This document shows positions 39,728-46,783 of a stretch of 64,000 nt of DNA, one piece after another. Each line of letters starts with the position of its first letter. The stretch's first letter is position 1. The DNA lies in the NCBI GenBank assembly GCA_000720535.1, contig JOAZ01000008.1, forward strand, positions 62,001-126,000, given 5' to 3'. The position numbers and the translations under genes were made by a program. Origin of the DNA: Streptomyces halstedii. Lineage in GTDB: Bacteria; Actinomycetota; Actinomycetes; Streptomycetales; Streptomycetaceae. A model generated the notes under the pieces. The model was not told where the DNA came from. It did not search any database and was given only the letters and a program-made list of their open reading frames with translations.

Positions 39728-40107
39728 GCGAGCGCGATGTCTTCGAGTACGCGGTGCTGCGGGTCGTGCCCCGGGTCGAGCGCGGCGAGTGCTTCAACGC
39801 CGGTGTGCTCGTCTACTGCCGTGCCAAGTCCTTCGTCGCGGCCCGGATCCACCTGGACGAGCGCAAGTTGCTGGCGCTGGATCCGGGCGCCGACGTCGTG
39901 GGCGTGCGGGCCGCCCTGCGCGCGGTCGAGGGGGTCTGCCATGGAGGCGACGGCGCCGGTCAGGCGGCGGGTGACGACGCGGGCAGGCGGTTCCGCTGGC
40001 TCATCGCGCCGCGTTCCACGGTTGTCCAGCCGGGCGTCGTGCACAGTGGCCTCACCCGGGACCCGGAGGCCGAGGTCGAACGCCTGCTCGACGTGCTGGT
40101 GCGCTGA
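39724..40107 (+). CDS. DUF3037 family protein
   Basis: 127 residues. DUF3037 signature: YAVLRVVPRVERGECFNAGV and VYCRAKSFVAARIHLDE, then a second conserved part FRWLIAPRSTVVQPGVVHSG ending DPEAEVERLLDVLV. ATG overlaps the HipA-like stop (ATGA), so the two are translationally coupled and probably act together. Function unknown. The pair is common in Actinobacteria. A hairpin follows at 40167-40206. Confidence 0.88.
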   Translation: MSERDVFEYAVLRVVPRVERGECFNAGVLVYCRAKSFVAARIHLDERKLLALDPGADVVGVRAALRAVEGVCHGGDGAGQAAGDDAGRRFRWLIAPRSTVVQPGVVHSGLTRDPEAEVERLLDVLVR

Positions 40108-40166
40108 CGGAGGCGGGCGGTGCCGCCCGTGCCGTACGTGAGGCGGCGCAGCCGGATGTGACATGC

Positions 40167-40206
40167 GCCCTGGTACCCGTGTGCCGTTGACACCGGGTGC
40201 CAGGGC
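40167..40206 (+). terminator. Near-perfect hairpin after DUF3037
   Basis: GCCCTGGTACCC... at 40167 pairs with CACCGGGTGCCAGGGC at 40191-40206 with one bulge and a T-G mismatch. It ends the HipA-DUF3037 unit, and overlaps the start of the next promoter. Confidence 0.6.
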
Positions 40207-40215
40207 TTCTAGCGT
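40187..40215 (+). promoter_or_regulatory. Sigma70-like promoter of the SDR operon
   Basis: -35 TTGACA (40187-40192), 17-bp spacer, -10 TAGCGT (40210-40215). The predicted transcription start is about 40222, 85 bp before the SDR start codon. Confidence 0.75.
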
Positions 40216-40232
40216 CTCGACTGCTGAAGGTA

Positions 40233-40248
40233 CTAAGCGGTTGCTCAG
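40233..40248. promoter_or_regulatory. TetR-like operator CTNAGCN4GCTNAG
   Basis: CTAAGCGGTTGCTCAG: arms CTAAGC and GCTCAG pair except at one position. It lies about 11 bp after the predicted transcription start of the SDR gene, so a bound repressor would block elongation. Such sites are known upstream of fatty-acid oxidation genes under TetR-family control. No TetR gene is in this window. Confidence 0.6.
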
Positions 40249-40307
40249 TCATCGGGAAGTTCCTGACGTCCGCTGAGCCGCTACCCCAAGGGCGAGGAGA
40301 ACCAAGC

Positions 40308-41069
40308 ATGTCCACCACCGAGCAGCGCGTCGCCATCGTGACGGGAGCGGCACGGGGCATCGGCGCCGCCACCGCCGTACGCCTGGCGGCCGAGGGCCGC
40401 GCCGTCGCCGTACTCGACCTCGACGAGGCCGCGTGCGGGGACACGGTCGACCGGATCACCGCCGCGGGCGGTACGGCGCTCGCCGTCGGCTGCGACGTGT
40501 CGGACAGCGCCCAGGTGGAGGCCGCCGTCGCGCGGGTCGCCGCCGAACTCGGCGCCCCGACGATCCTCGTCAACAACGCGGGCGTGCTCCGCGACAACCT
40601 GCTCTTCAAGATGAGCGAGGACGACTGGGACCTCGTGATGAACGTGCACCTCAAGGGCGCGTTCCTCATGGCGAAGGCCGTCCAGGCGCACATGGTGGAG
40701 GCCAAGTTCGGCCGGATCGTCTCGCTCTCCTCCTCCTCGGCGCTCGGCAACCGCGGCCAGGCCAACTACTCCGCGGTCAAGGCCGGTCTCCAGGGCCTCA
40801 CCAAGACGCTGGCCAAGGAGCTCGGCAAGTTCGGCGTGACGGCCAACGCCGTCGCCCCCGGCTTCGTCGTCACCGAGATGACCGCGCAGACGGCGGCCCG
40901 GATCGGCATGGGCTTCGAGGAGTTCCAGGCCGCCGCGGCCACCCAGATCCCCGTGCAGCGGGTGGGGCGTCCGGAGGACATCGCCCACGCGATCGCCTTC
41001 TTCACGGGCGACGCCGCGGGCTTCGTCTCCGGCCAGGTCCTGTACGTCGCCGGCGGACCGCTCAACTGA
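40308..41069 (+). CDS. 3-oxoacyl-ACP reductase-type SDR (FabG-like)
   Basis: 253 residues. TGAARGIGAA, VSDSAQVEAAVARVA, ILVNNAGVLRDN, catalytic SLSSSSALG and YSAVKAG, and TANAVAPGFVVTEMT. GAGGAG is 8 nt before the ATG. It is 22 bp before a second SDR and shares promoter 40187-40215. Likely a beta-ketoacyl reductase or beta-hydroxyacyl-CoA dehydrogenase; the TetR-like operator suggests fatty-acid degradation rather than synthesis. Confidence 0.9.
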   Translation: MSTTEQRVAIVTGAARGIGAATAVRLAAEGRAVAVLDLDEAACGDTVDRITAAGGTALAVGCDVSDSAQVEAAVARVAAELGAPTILVNNAGVLRDNLLFKMSEDDWDLVMNVHLKGAFLMAKAVQAHMVEAKFGRIVSLSSSSALGNRGQANYSAVKAGLQGLTKTLAKELGKFGVTANAVAPGFVVTEMTAQTAARIGMGFEEFQAAAATQIPVQRVGRPEDIAHAIAFFTGDAAGFVSGQVLYVAGGPLN

Positions 41070-41091
41070 CCCGGGAAGGGCAACGGACATC

Positions 41092-41847
41092 ATGACTGCG
41101 CAGGACAGCGGCAAGGTCGCGCTCATCACGGGTGCCAGCCGCGGCATCGGTTTCGGGATCGCGCAGGCGCTGGTCGCCCGGGGCGACCGGGTCGTCATCA
41201 CCGGCCGGGGCGAGGACGCGCTCAAGGAGGCGGTCGCCGCGCTCGGCGCCGACCGGGCCCTCGGGATCGCCGGCAAGGCGCACGACGAGGCGCACCGGGC
41301 CGAGGCCGTGGAACGCGCCATGGAGACGTTCGGCCGGGTCGACTTCCTGATCAACAACGCCGGTACGAACCCGGTCTTCGGCCCCATGGCCGACCTGGAC
41401 CTGGGCGTCGCCCGCAAGGTCTACGAGACCAATGTGCTCTCGGCGCTCGGGTTCGCCCAGCTGACGTGGAAGGCCTGGCAGCGGGAGAACGGCGGGGCGA
41501 TCGTCAACATCGCCTCCGTCGCGGGGATCTCCGCGTCGCCCTTCATCGGCGCCTACGGCATGAGCAAGGCCGCCCTGGTCAACCTGACCCTGCAACTGGC
41601 CCACGAGTTCGCGCCCGTCGTCCGGGTCAACGCGATCGCCCCGGCCGTGGTGAAGACCAAGTTCGCCGAGGCGCTGTACGAGGGCCGGGAGGCCGAGGCC
41701 GCCGCGGCCTATCCGCTCGGCCGCCTGGGCGTTCCCGAGGACATCGGGGGCGCGGCCGCCTTCCTCACCTCCGCCCAGTCCGACTGGGTCACCGGGCAGA
41801 CCCTCGTGGTCGACGGCGGCATCTTCCTCAACGCCGGCGTCGGCTGA
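41092..41847 (+). CDS. Short-chain dehydrogenase/reductase
   Basis: 251 residues. TGASRGIGFG, INNAGTNPVFGP, NIASVAGISASPFIGAYGMSK with catalytic Ser, Tyr, Lys, and C-terminal DWVTGQTLVVDGG. Second gene of the two-SDR operon. The pair with a FabG-like neighbour may oxidise or reduce successive carbonyls. Substrate not readable. Confidence 0.9.
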   Translation: MTAQDSGKVALITGASRGIGFGIAQALVARGDRVVITGRGEDALKEAVAALGADRALGIAGKAHDEAHRAEAVERAMETFGRVDFLINNAGTNPVFGPMADLDLGVARKVYETNVLSALGFAQLTWKAWQRENGGAIVNIASVAGISASPFIGAYGMSKAALVNLTLQLAHEFAPVVRVNAIAPAVVKTKFAEALYEGREAEAAAAYPLGRLGVPEDIGGAAAFLTSAQSDWVTGQTLVVDGGIFLNAGVG

Positions 41848-41904
41848 GAGGGGCCTGGACCGGTTTCTCCCCGATTGGGTCAAGTGCCCCGTCAGACCAA
41901 GGGA

Positions 41905-41932
41905 TTGGCCTGGCGGGGCGCTGCGGTATGGT
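41905..41932 (+). promoter_or_regulatory. Promoter of the oligopeptide-binding protein gene
   Basis: -35 TTGGCC (41905-41910), 16-bp spacer, -10 TATGGT (41927-41932). Start of transcription near 41939, 27 bp before the GTG at 41966. Confidence 0.55.
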
Positions 41933-41965
41933 CTGCCGACCCATGGCTGATCGAGGAGCGTGCAC

Positions 41966-43546
41966 GTGTTCTACCGGGCCAGTCTGCAGGCCGCTGCAGC
42001 CTTTGCTTCCCTTTCTCTGCTGGCAGGCTGCGGTCTGTTCTCCGACAGTGGTTCGGAGACCGACCAGCGGATAGCCGTCGGAACGACGAGCTCCCCCTCG
42101 ACGCTCGATCCGGCCGCTGCCTGGGACGGCTCGTGGGAGCTGATGAGGAACGTCTTCCAGACGCTGGTGAGCTTCCCGACCGGTGCGACCAGCCCGGCGC
42201 CCGACGCGGCGGAGTCCTGCGACTTCACCGACCTCACGAGCACGGCCTACCGGTGCACCCTCCGCGAGGGCCTGAAGTTCTCCAACGGCGAGAAGATCGA
42301 CGCCAAGGCCGTGAAGTACTCCATCGAGCGGATCCTGAAGATCAAGGTCAAGAGCGGTCCGGCCGGTCTCCTCGGCTCCCTCGACCACGTGGAGACCAAG
42401 GGCGAGGACACGGTCGTCTTCCACCTGAACAAGTCGGACGCGACCTTCCCGTTCATCCTGGCCACCCCGGCGATGTCCCTCGTCGCGCCCGGCGACTACC
42501 CCGCCGACACGATCCGCGACGACGGCAAGGTCACCGGCTCGGGCCCCTACCTCCTGGACTCCTACGAGACCGGGAAGAAGGCCGAGCTGACCAAGAACCC
42601 CGACTACAAGGGGTTCGCCAACCGTAAGAACGACGCGGTCACCATCCACTACTTCAAGGACTCCGCCCCCATGGTGGACGCGTTGAAGAAGGACGAGATC
42701 GACGCGACGTACCGCGGTCTGACCGCCGAGGAGGTCGTCGCCCTGGAGGACGGCAAGGCCGACGAGAAGGGCCTGCGGATCGTCGAGACCGTCGGCGCCG
42801 ACATCCGCTTCCTCGTCTTCAACCCCAAGGACCCGGCCGCCGGGAAGCTCCCCGTCCGCCGGGCCATCGCGCAGCTGGTGGACCGCGACGCACTCGTCGC
42901 CAAGGTCTACCAGGGCACCGCCGAGCCGCTGTACTCCATGGTTCCCAAGGGCATCGCCGGCCACACCACCAGCTTCTTCGACTCCTTCGGCGACCCGGAC
43001 CCCAAGAAGGCCAAGGCGATCCTCGAAGAAGCGGGCATCGACACCCCCGTCGCGATGACCTTCTGGTACACCACCGACCGCTACGGCTCCTCCACCGCCC
43101 CCGAGTTCGCCGAGCTGAAGCGCCAGCTGGAGGAGTCCGGGCTGTTCGAGATCAAGCTGAAGAGCGCGCCGTGGTCGGCCTTCCAGGAGGGCTTCAGCAA
43201 GGGCGAGTACCCGGTCTTCGGCCGGGGCTGGTTCCCCGACTTCCCGGACCCGGACAACTTCATCGCCCCGTTCGTCGGCAAGGACAGCGTCACCGGCACC
43301 CCCTACGCGGCCGACGAGATCACCCGGCAGCTGCTGCCGGAGTCCCGCAAGGAGAGCGACCGCGGAGCCGTCTCCACGCAGTTCAAGCGGGCCCAGGAGA
43401 TCCTCGTCGAGGACGTGCGGCTGCTGCCGCTGTGGCAGGGCAAGCTCTACGTCGCGTCGGGCGACGACATCGGCGGCGGCGAACGCGCCCTGGACCCGCA
43501 GACCGTCATGCAGCTGTGGGAGCTGTACCGCAAGGCCAGCTGGTAG
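41966..43546 (+). CDS. ABC transporter substrate-binding lipoprotein, family 5 (peptide/nickel type)
   Basis: 526 residues. Signal peptide with lipobox LLAGC and lipidated Cys22. Family 5 signature: STLDPAAAWDGSWELMRNVF, TLREGLKFSNGEKIDAKAV, and the C-terminal LPLWQGKLYVASG. GTG 41966 is 8 nt after GAGGAG; a GTG at 41960 is too close to it. The usual permease and ATPase genes are not beside it, so it must be a stand-alone receptor or pair with an ABC transporter encoded elsewhere. Ligand unknown. Confidence 0.92.
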   Translation: MFYRASLQAAAAFASLSLLAGCGLFSDSGSETDQRIAVGTTSSPSTLDPAAAWDGSWELMRNVFQTLVSFPTGATSPAPDAAESCDFTDLTSTAYRCTLREGLKFSNGEKIDAKAVKYSIERILKIKVKSGPAGLLGSLDHVETKGEDTVVFHLNKSDATFPFILATPAMSLVAPGDYPADTIRDDGKVTGSGPYLLDSYETGKKAELTKNPDYKGFANRKNDAVTIHYFKDSAPMVDALKKDEIDATYRGLTAEEVVALEDGKADEKGLRIVETVGADIRFLVFNPKDPAAGKLPVRRAIAQLVDRDALVAKVYQGTAEPLYSMVPKGIAGHTTSFFDSFGDPDPKKAKAILEEAGIDTPVAMTFWYTTDRYGSSTAPEFAELKRQLEESGLFEIKLKSAPWSAFQEGFSKGEYPVFGRGWFPDFPDPDNFIAPFVGKDSVTGTPYAADEITRQLLPESRKESDRGAVSTQFKRAQEILVEDVRLLPLWQGKLYVASGDDIGGGERALDPQTVMQLWELYRKASW

Positions 43547-43635
43547 GGCGGGGAAACGGCTCGGGCGGCCGCATTGTCAGTGGTGCCCGGTAGGTTCTGT
43601 GAGCAAGAACCGATTGCTTACCGGAGGTTGTGGAC

Positions 43636-44319
43636 GTGACCGACACCGACCTGCTGCCCGAGTCCTGGCGCGGCGTCCTCGGCGAAGAGCTGCGGAAGCC
43701 CTACGTCAAGGAGCTCATGGACTTCGTCGAGGAGGAGCGGGCCAAGGGGCCGGTGTATCCGCCGCGCGAGCAGGTGTTCGCCGCGCTGGAGGCGACACCG
43801 TACGACCGGGTGAAGGTGCTCGTCCTCGGCCAGGACCCGTACCACGGCGAGGGGCAGGGGCACGGGCTCTGCTTCTCGGTCCGGCCCGGGGTCAAGACGC
43901 CCCCCTCGCTGCGCAACATCTACAAGGAGATGAACGACGAGCTGGGACTGCCGGTCCCGGACAACGGATACCTCATGCCGTGGGCCGAGCAGGGCGTCCT
44001 CCTGCTCAACGCGGTGCTGACGGTCCGGGGCGGTGAGGCCAATTCGCACAAGTCCAAGGGCTGGGAGAAGGTCACCGACGCGGTGATCCGTGCCGTGGCC
44101 GACCGGCCCGACCCGGCGGTCTTCGTCCTCTGGGGCAACTACGCGCAGAAGAAGATCCCGCTGATCGACCCGGAGCGGCATGTGATCGTGAAGGGCGCGC
44201 ACCCCTCGCCGCTCTCCGCGAAGAAGTGGTTCGGCTCCCGCCCCTTCACCCGGATAAACGAGGCCGTGGCGGCCCAGGGGCACGAGCCCATCGACTGGCG
44301 GATCCCCGACCTGGGCTGA
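43636..44319 (+). CDS. ung: Uracil-DNA glycosylase, family 1
   Basis: 227 residues, the usual size. Catalytic Asp67 in GQDPYHGEGQGHGLCFSV and His189 in HPSPLSAKKWF, uracil-binding MPWAEQGVLLLNAVLTVRGG, FVLWGNYAQKK. Removes uracil from DNA. GTG 43636 lies 8 nt after GGAGG; a GTG at 43630 is too close. Single-gene unit. Confidence 0.96.
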   Translation: MTDTDLLPESWRGVLGEELRKPYVKELMDFVEEERAKGPVYPPREQVFAALEATPYDRVKVLVLGQDPYHGEGQGHGLCFSVRPGVKTPPSLRNIYKEMNDELGLPVPDNGYLMPWAEQGVLLLNAVLTVRGGEANSHKSKGWEKVTDAVIRAVADRPDPAVFVLWGNYAQKKIPLIDPERHVIVKGAHPSPLSAKKWFGSRPFTRINEAVAAQGHEPIDWRIPDLG

Positions 44320-44433
44320 CGGCTCCGGAGCGGACGACAGCTCCGGGCCCGCGCCTCAGCGGGATCGCGGGCGGCTGCGGCTAGCGTCTGACCGACCGGA
44401 ACAGGCCGGACCGCCCTCAGGGAGACCTCTGTC

Positions 44434-45021
44434 GTGGAGCAGCAGGAAGCGTCGAAGGACGCCGTCATGACCAGAATCGGCCAGGCGGTCATGCTGCTCC
44501 ACGGAGGGGACCGGGAGGAGGCCCGCAACCGGTTCGGTGTCCTGTGGGCGGAGATCGGGGAGTGCGGCGGCGCCCTGCACCGCTGCACCCTCGCGCACTA
44601 CATGGCCGACACCCAGGACGACCCCGAGGACGAGCTCGTCTGGGACCTGCGCGCGCTGGCCTCCGCCCAGGGGCTCACCGGGGGCGGTGCGACCGACGCC
44701 GGGACGGCTCTGGGCACCGGACCCTCGGGCGGTACGGGGGTGCCGGGCGGCGAGGGGGCCTCGGGCGGTATGGGGGTACCGGACGGCGCGGGGGGCGCCG
44801 AGCACCGGGACGCGCTCGCGGTGCGGGCCTTCCTTCCGTCCCTGCACCTCGCTCTCGCGGCGGACTACTTCGGGCTCCGGCGGTTCGAGGCGGCCCGGAC
44901 GCACCTGGACCGGGGGTGGGAAGCCCTGGGCACGCTCGACGACGACGGTTACGGGGACGGGGTACGCACGGCCCTGGGGCGGCTGGAGCGGCGGATGCGG
45001 GGGAGTGGTACGGGACGGTGA
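44434..45021 (+). CDS. Hypothetical TPR-like protein with Gly-rich insert
   Basis: 195 residues. N-terminal helices (DAVMTRIGQAVMLLHGGDRE, RFGVLWAEIGECGGALHRC) and C-terminal helices (FLPSLHLALAADYFGLRRFE, AARTHLDRGWEALG) look like tetratricopeptide pairs. Between them (~res 85-130) lies a Gly/Ser/Pro-rich insert with repeats such as GPSGGTGVPGGEGASGGMGV, encoded by imperfect tandem repeats. GTG start with GGGAGA upstream. Conserved type in Streptomyces, function unknown. Confidence 0.78.
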   Translation: MEQQEASKDAVMTRIGQAVMLLHGGDREEARNRFGVLWAEIGECGGALHRCTLAHYMADTQDDPEDELVWDLRALASAQGLTGGGATDAGTALGTGPSGGTGVPGGEGASGGMGVPDGAGGAEHRDALAVRAFLPSLHLALAADYFGLRRFEAARTHLDRGWEALGTLDDDGYGDGVRTALGRLERRMRGSGTGR

Positions 45022-45119
45022 CGGGGGTGGGGTGGTGCGGTGGTGACCGGGAGGTGCGCGGTGGGCCGGGGGAAGTGAGGGGCGGGTGACGGCCCGGTCC
45101 GCCGGGGCCGGGCCGGGCC

Positions 45120-45581
45120 TCAGACGCCCGTCGCGCCGTCGATCCGTTCCCGCACGAGATCGGCGTGACCGTTGTGCCGGGCGTACTCCTCGATCATGTG
45201 CGTGTAGATCCAGCGGAGGGTGAACGGCTCCCCCTTCCTTCCGACGCCCACCGACACGTCGTCGAGGCTGTACCGCGCGACGTTGGCCCTGGCGGCCTCG
45301 ATCTCCGCCAGCCAGGTGGTCCTGGCCTCTTCCCAGCTGTCCGCCCCGGTGAGGTGCCACTCCTTGTCCGGATCCTCCTCGGTGCCGTAGAGCGGCGCCA
45401 GCTCCTCCCCGGCCAGGACCTCGCGGAACCAGCCGCGCTCGTTCTCCGCGAGGTGGCGTACGAGGCCGAGCAGGGTGAAGGCGGACGGGGGCACGGACGC
45501 CTCGCGGAGCTGGGCGTCGGTCAGGCCCTCGCACTTGCTCAGCAGGGTCGCCCGGTGGTAGTCCAGCCATCCCTCCAGCAT
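45120..45581 (-). CDS. DinB-family (DUF664) protein
   Basis: 153-residue four-helix bundle: WLDYHRATLLSKCEGLTD, LGLVRHLAENERGWFREVLA and IEEYARHNGHADLVRERIDG, with the three His (LVRHL, TLRWIYTHMIEEYARH, NGH) that bind metal in DinB proteins such as bacillithiol transferases and mycothiol-dependent enzymes. An in-frame TAA lies 36 bp upstream of the ATG, so the start at 45581 is firm. It may be a mycothiol-dependent transferase. A GGCCCGG...CCGGGCC hairpin follows at 45091-45119. Confidence 0.85.
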   Translation of the reverse strand: MLEGWLDYHRATLLSKCEGLTDAQLREASVPPSAFTLLGLVRHLAENERGWFREVLAGEELAPLYGTEEDPDKEWHLTGADSWEEARTTWLAEIEAARANVARYSLDDVSVGVGRKGEPFTLRWIYTHMIEEYARHNGHADLVRERIDGATGV

Positions 45582-45630
45582 GGGGCGTTCGCCGGCGTCG
45601 AGGGCGGGGGTGGAGCGTTAGTCTGTCGTC

Positions 45631-45844
45631 ATGCCGGCCATCGTCGCCCACGGAGGACCGCCGGGCCATCGGTTATGTGCCGTCCGCCGCCCCCGCCGTG
45701 GCGCTGGGCGACGGGCTGATGTCCGGCGTCTCCCGCCTCGGCCCCGGGCTCGTCCCGCGGACGTTCGACGGCATCGCCGACCGGCGCCCGCCGGGGCGCA
45801 CGTATGCTGCCGGGACCACAGGCGGGCAGGGGACGCGGCCGTGA
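45631..45844 (+). pseudogene. Short gene remnant after a leaderless-type promoter
   Basis: TAGTCT (45619-45624) is followed after exactly 6 nt by ATG 45631, but that frame reads into the next gene. In another frame, 45646-45844, the sequence reads EDRRAIGYVPSAAPAVALGD, then GLMSGVSRLGPGLVPRTFDG and RPPGRTYAAGTTG, ending at TGA before the Gfo/Idh gene. It looks coding but is only ~65 codons and has no start in its own frame. Possible 3' end of a deleted gene; family not assigned. Confidence 0.3.
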
Positions 45845-45877
45845 GACGGTCGCGACGAGGGCTACAGGGAGACACGC

Positions 45878-46783
45878 GTGAAGGTCGGCTGCATCGGGCT
45901 CGGCGACATCGCACAGAAGGCGTACCTGCCGGTACTGACGGCGCTGCCGGGGATCGAGCCGCACCTCCAGACCCGCAACCCCGCCACGCTGTCGGAGGTC
46001 GCCGCCGCCCACCGGATCCCGGCCGGCCAGTGCCACGGTGACCTCGACGCGCTGCTGGCCGAAGGCCTGGACGCGGCCTTCGTGCACGCCGCGACCCGCG
46101 CCCACCCGGAGATCGTCGCCCGGCTGCTGGAGGCCGGGGTGCCCACCTACGTGGACAAGCCGCTCGCCTACGAACTGGCCGACTCCGAGCGGCTGGTGGC
46201 TCTCGCCGAGGAACACGGCACCAGCCTCGCGGTCGGCTTCAACCGGCGGCTCGCCCCGTCCTACGCCCAGTGCGCCGACCACCCGCGCGACCTGATCCTC
46301 ATGCAGAAGAACCGGGTCGGCCTCCCCGAGGAGCCGCGCACCCTGGTCCTCGACGACTTCATCCACGTCGTGGACACCCTGCGCTTCCTGGTCCCGGGCC
46401 CGGTCACCGGCACCATCGTGCGCGGCCGGACGGCCGAGGGCCTGATGCACCACGTGGTGCTCCAGCTCTCCGGCGACGGCTTCACGGCGATCGGCACGAT
46501 GAACCGGCTGAGCGGTTCCACCGAAGAGATCCTGGAGGTGTCAGGGCAGGACAGGAAGCGCCAGGTCCTCAACCTCGCGGACGTGGTCGACCACAAGGGC
46601 CAGCCCACCCTGCGGCGGCGCGGCGACTGGGTGCCGGTCGCCCGCCAGCGCGGCATCGAGCAGTGCGTGCTGTCCTTCCTCGACGCGGTGCGGTCCGGTG
46701 AACTCCTCAGCGCCCAGGACGCGCTGGAGACCCACCGGCTGTGTGAGCGCGTGGTCCGCGACGTCCTGGAGCAGATGTCCTGA
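45878..46783 (+). CDS. Gfo/Idh/MocA-family oxidoreductase
   Basis: 301 residues. Rossmann start KVGCIGLGDIAQKAYLPVL, conserved EIVARLLEAGVPTYVDKPLA (the family EKP/DKP lysine), and C-terminal alpha/beta substrate domain (LMHHVVLQLSGDGFTAIGTM). GTG start with GGGAGACA upstream. Oxidises or reduces a sugar or related substrate with NAD(P). Its 3' end overlaps the convergent lnt gene by 77 bp. Confidence 0.9.
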   Translation: MKVGCIGLGDIAQKAYLPVLTALPGIEPHLQTRNPATLSEVAAAHRIPAGQCHGDLDALLAEGLDAAFVHAATRAHPEIVARLLEAGVPTYVDKPLAYELADSERLVALAEEHGTSLAVGFNRRLAPSYAQCADHPRDLILMQKNRVGLPEEPRTLVLDDFIHVVDTLRFLVPGPVTGTIVRGRTAEGLMHHVVLQLSGDGFTAIGTMNRLSGSTEEILEVSGQDRKRQVLNLADVVDHKGQPTLRRRGDWVPVARQRGIEQCVLSFLDAVRSGELLSAQDALETHRLCERVVRDVLEQMS

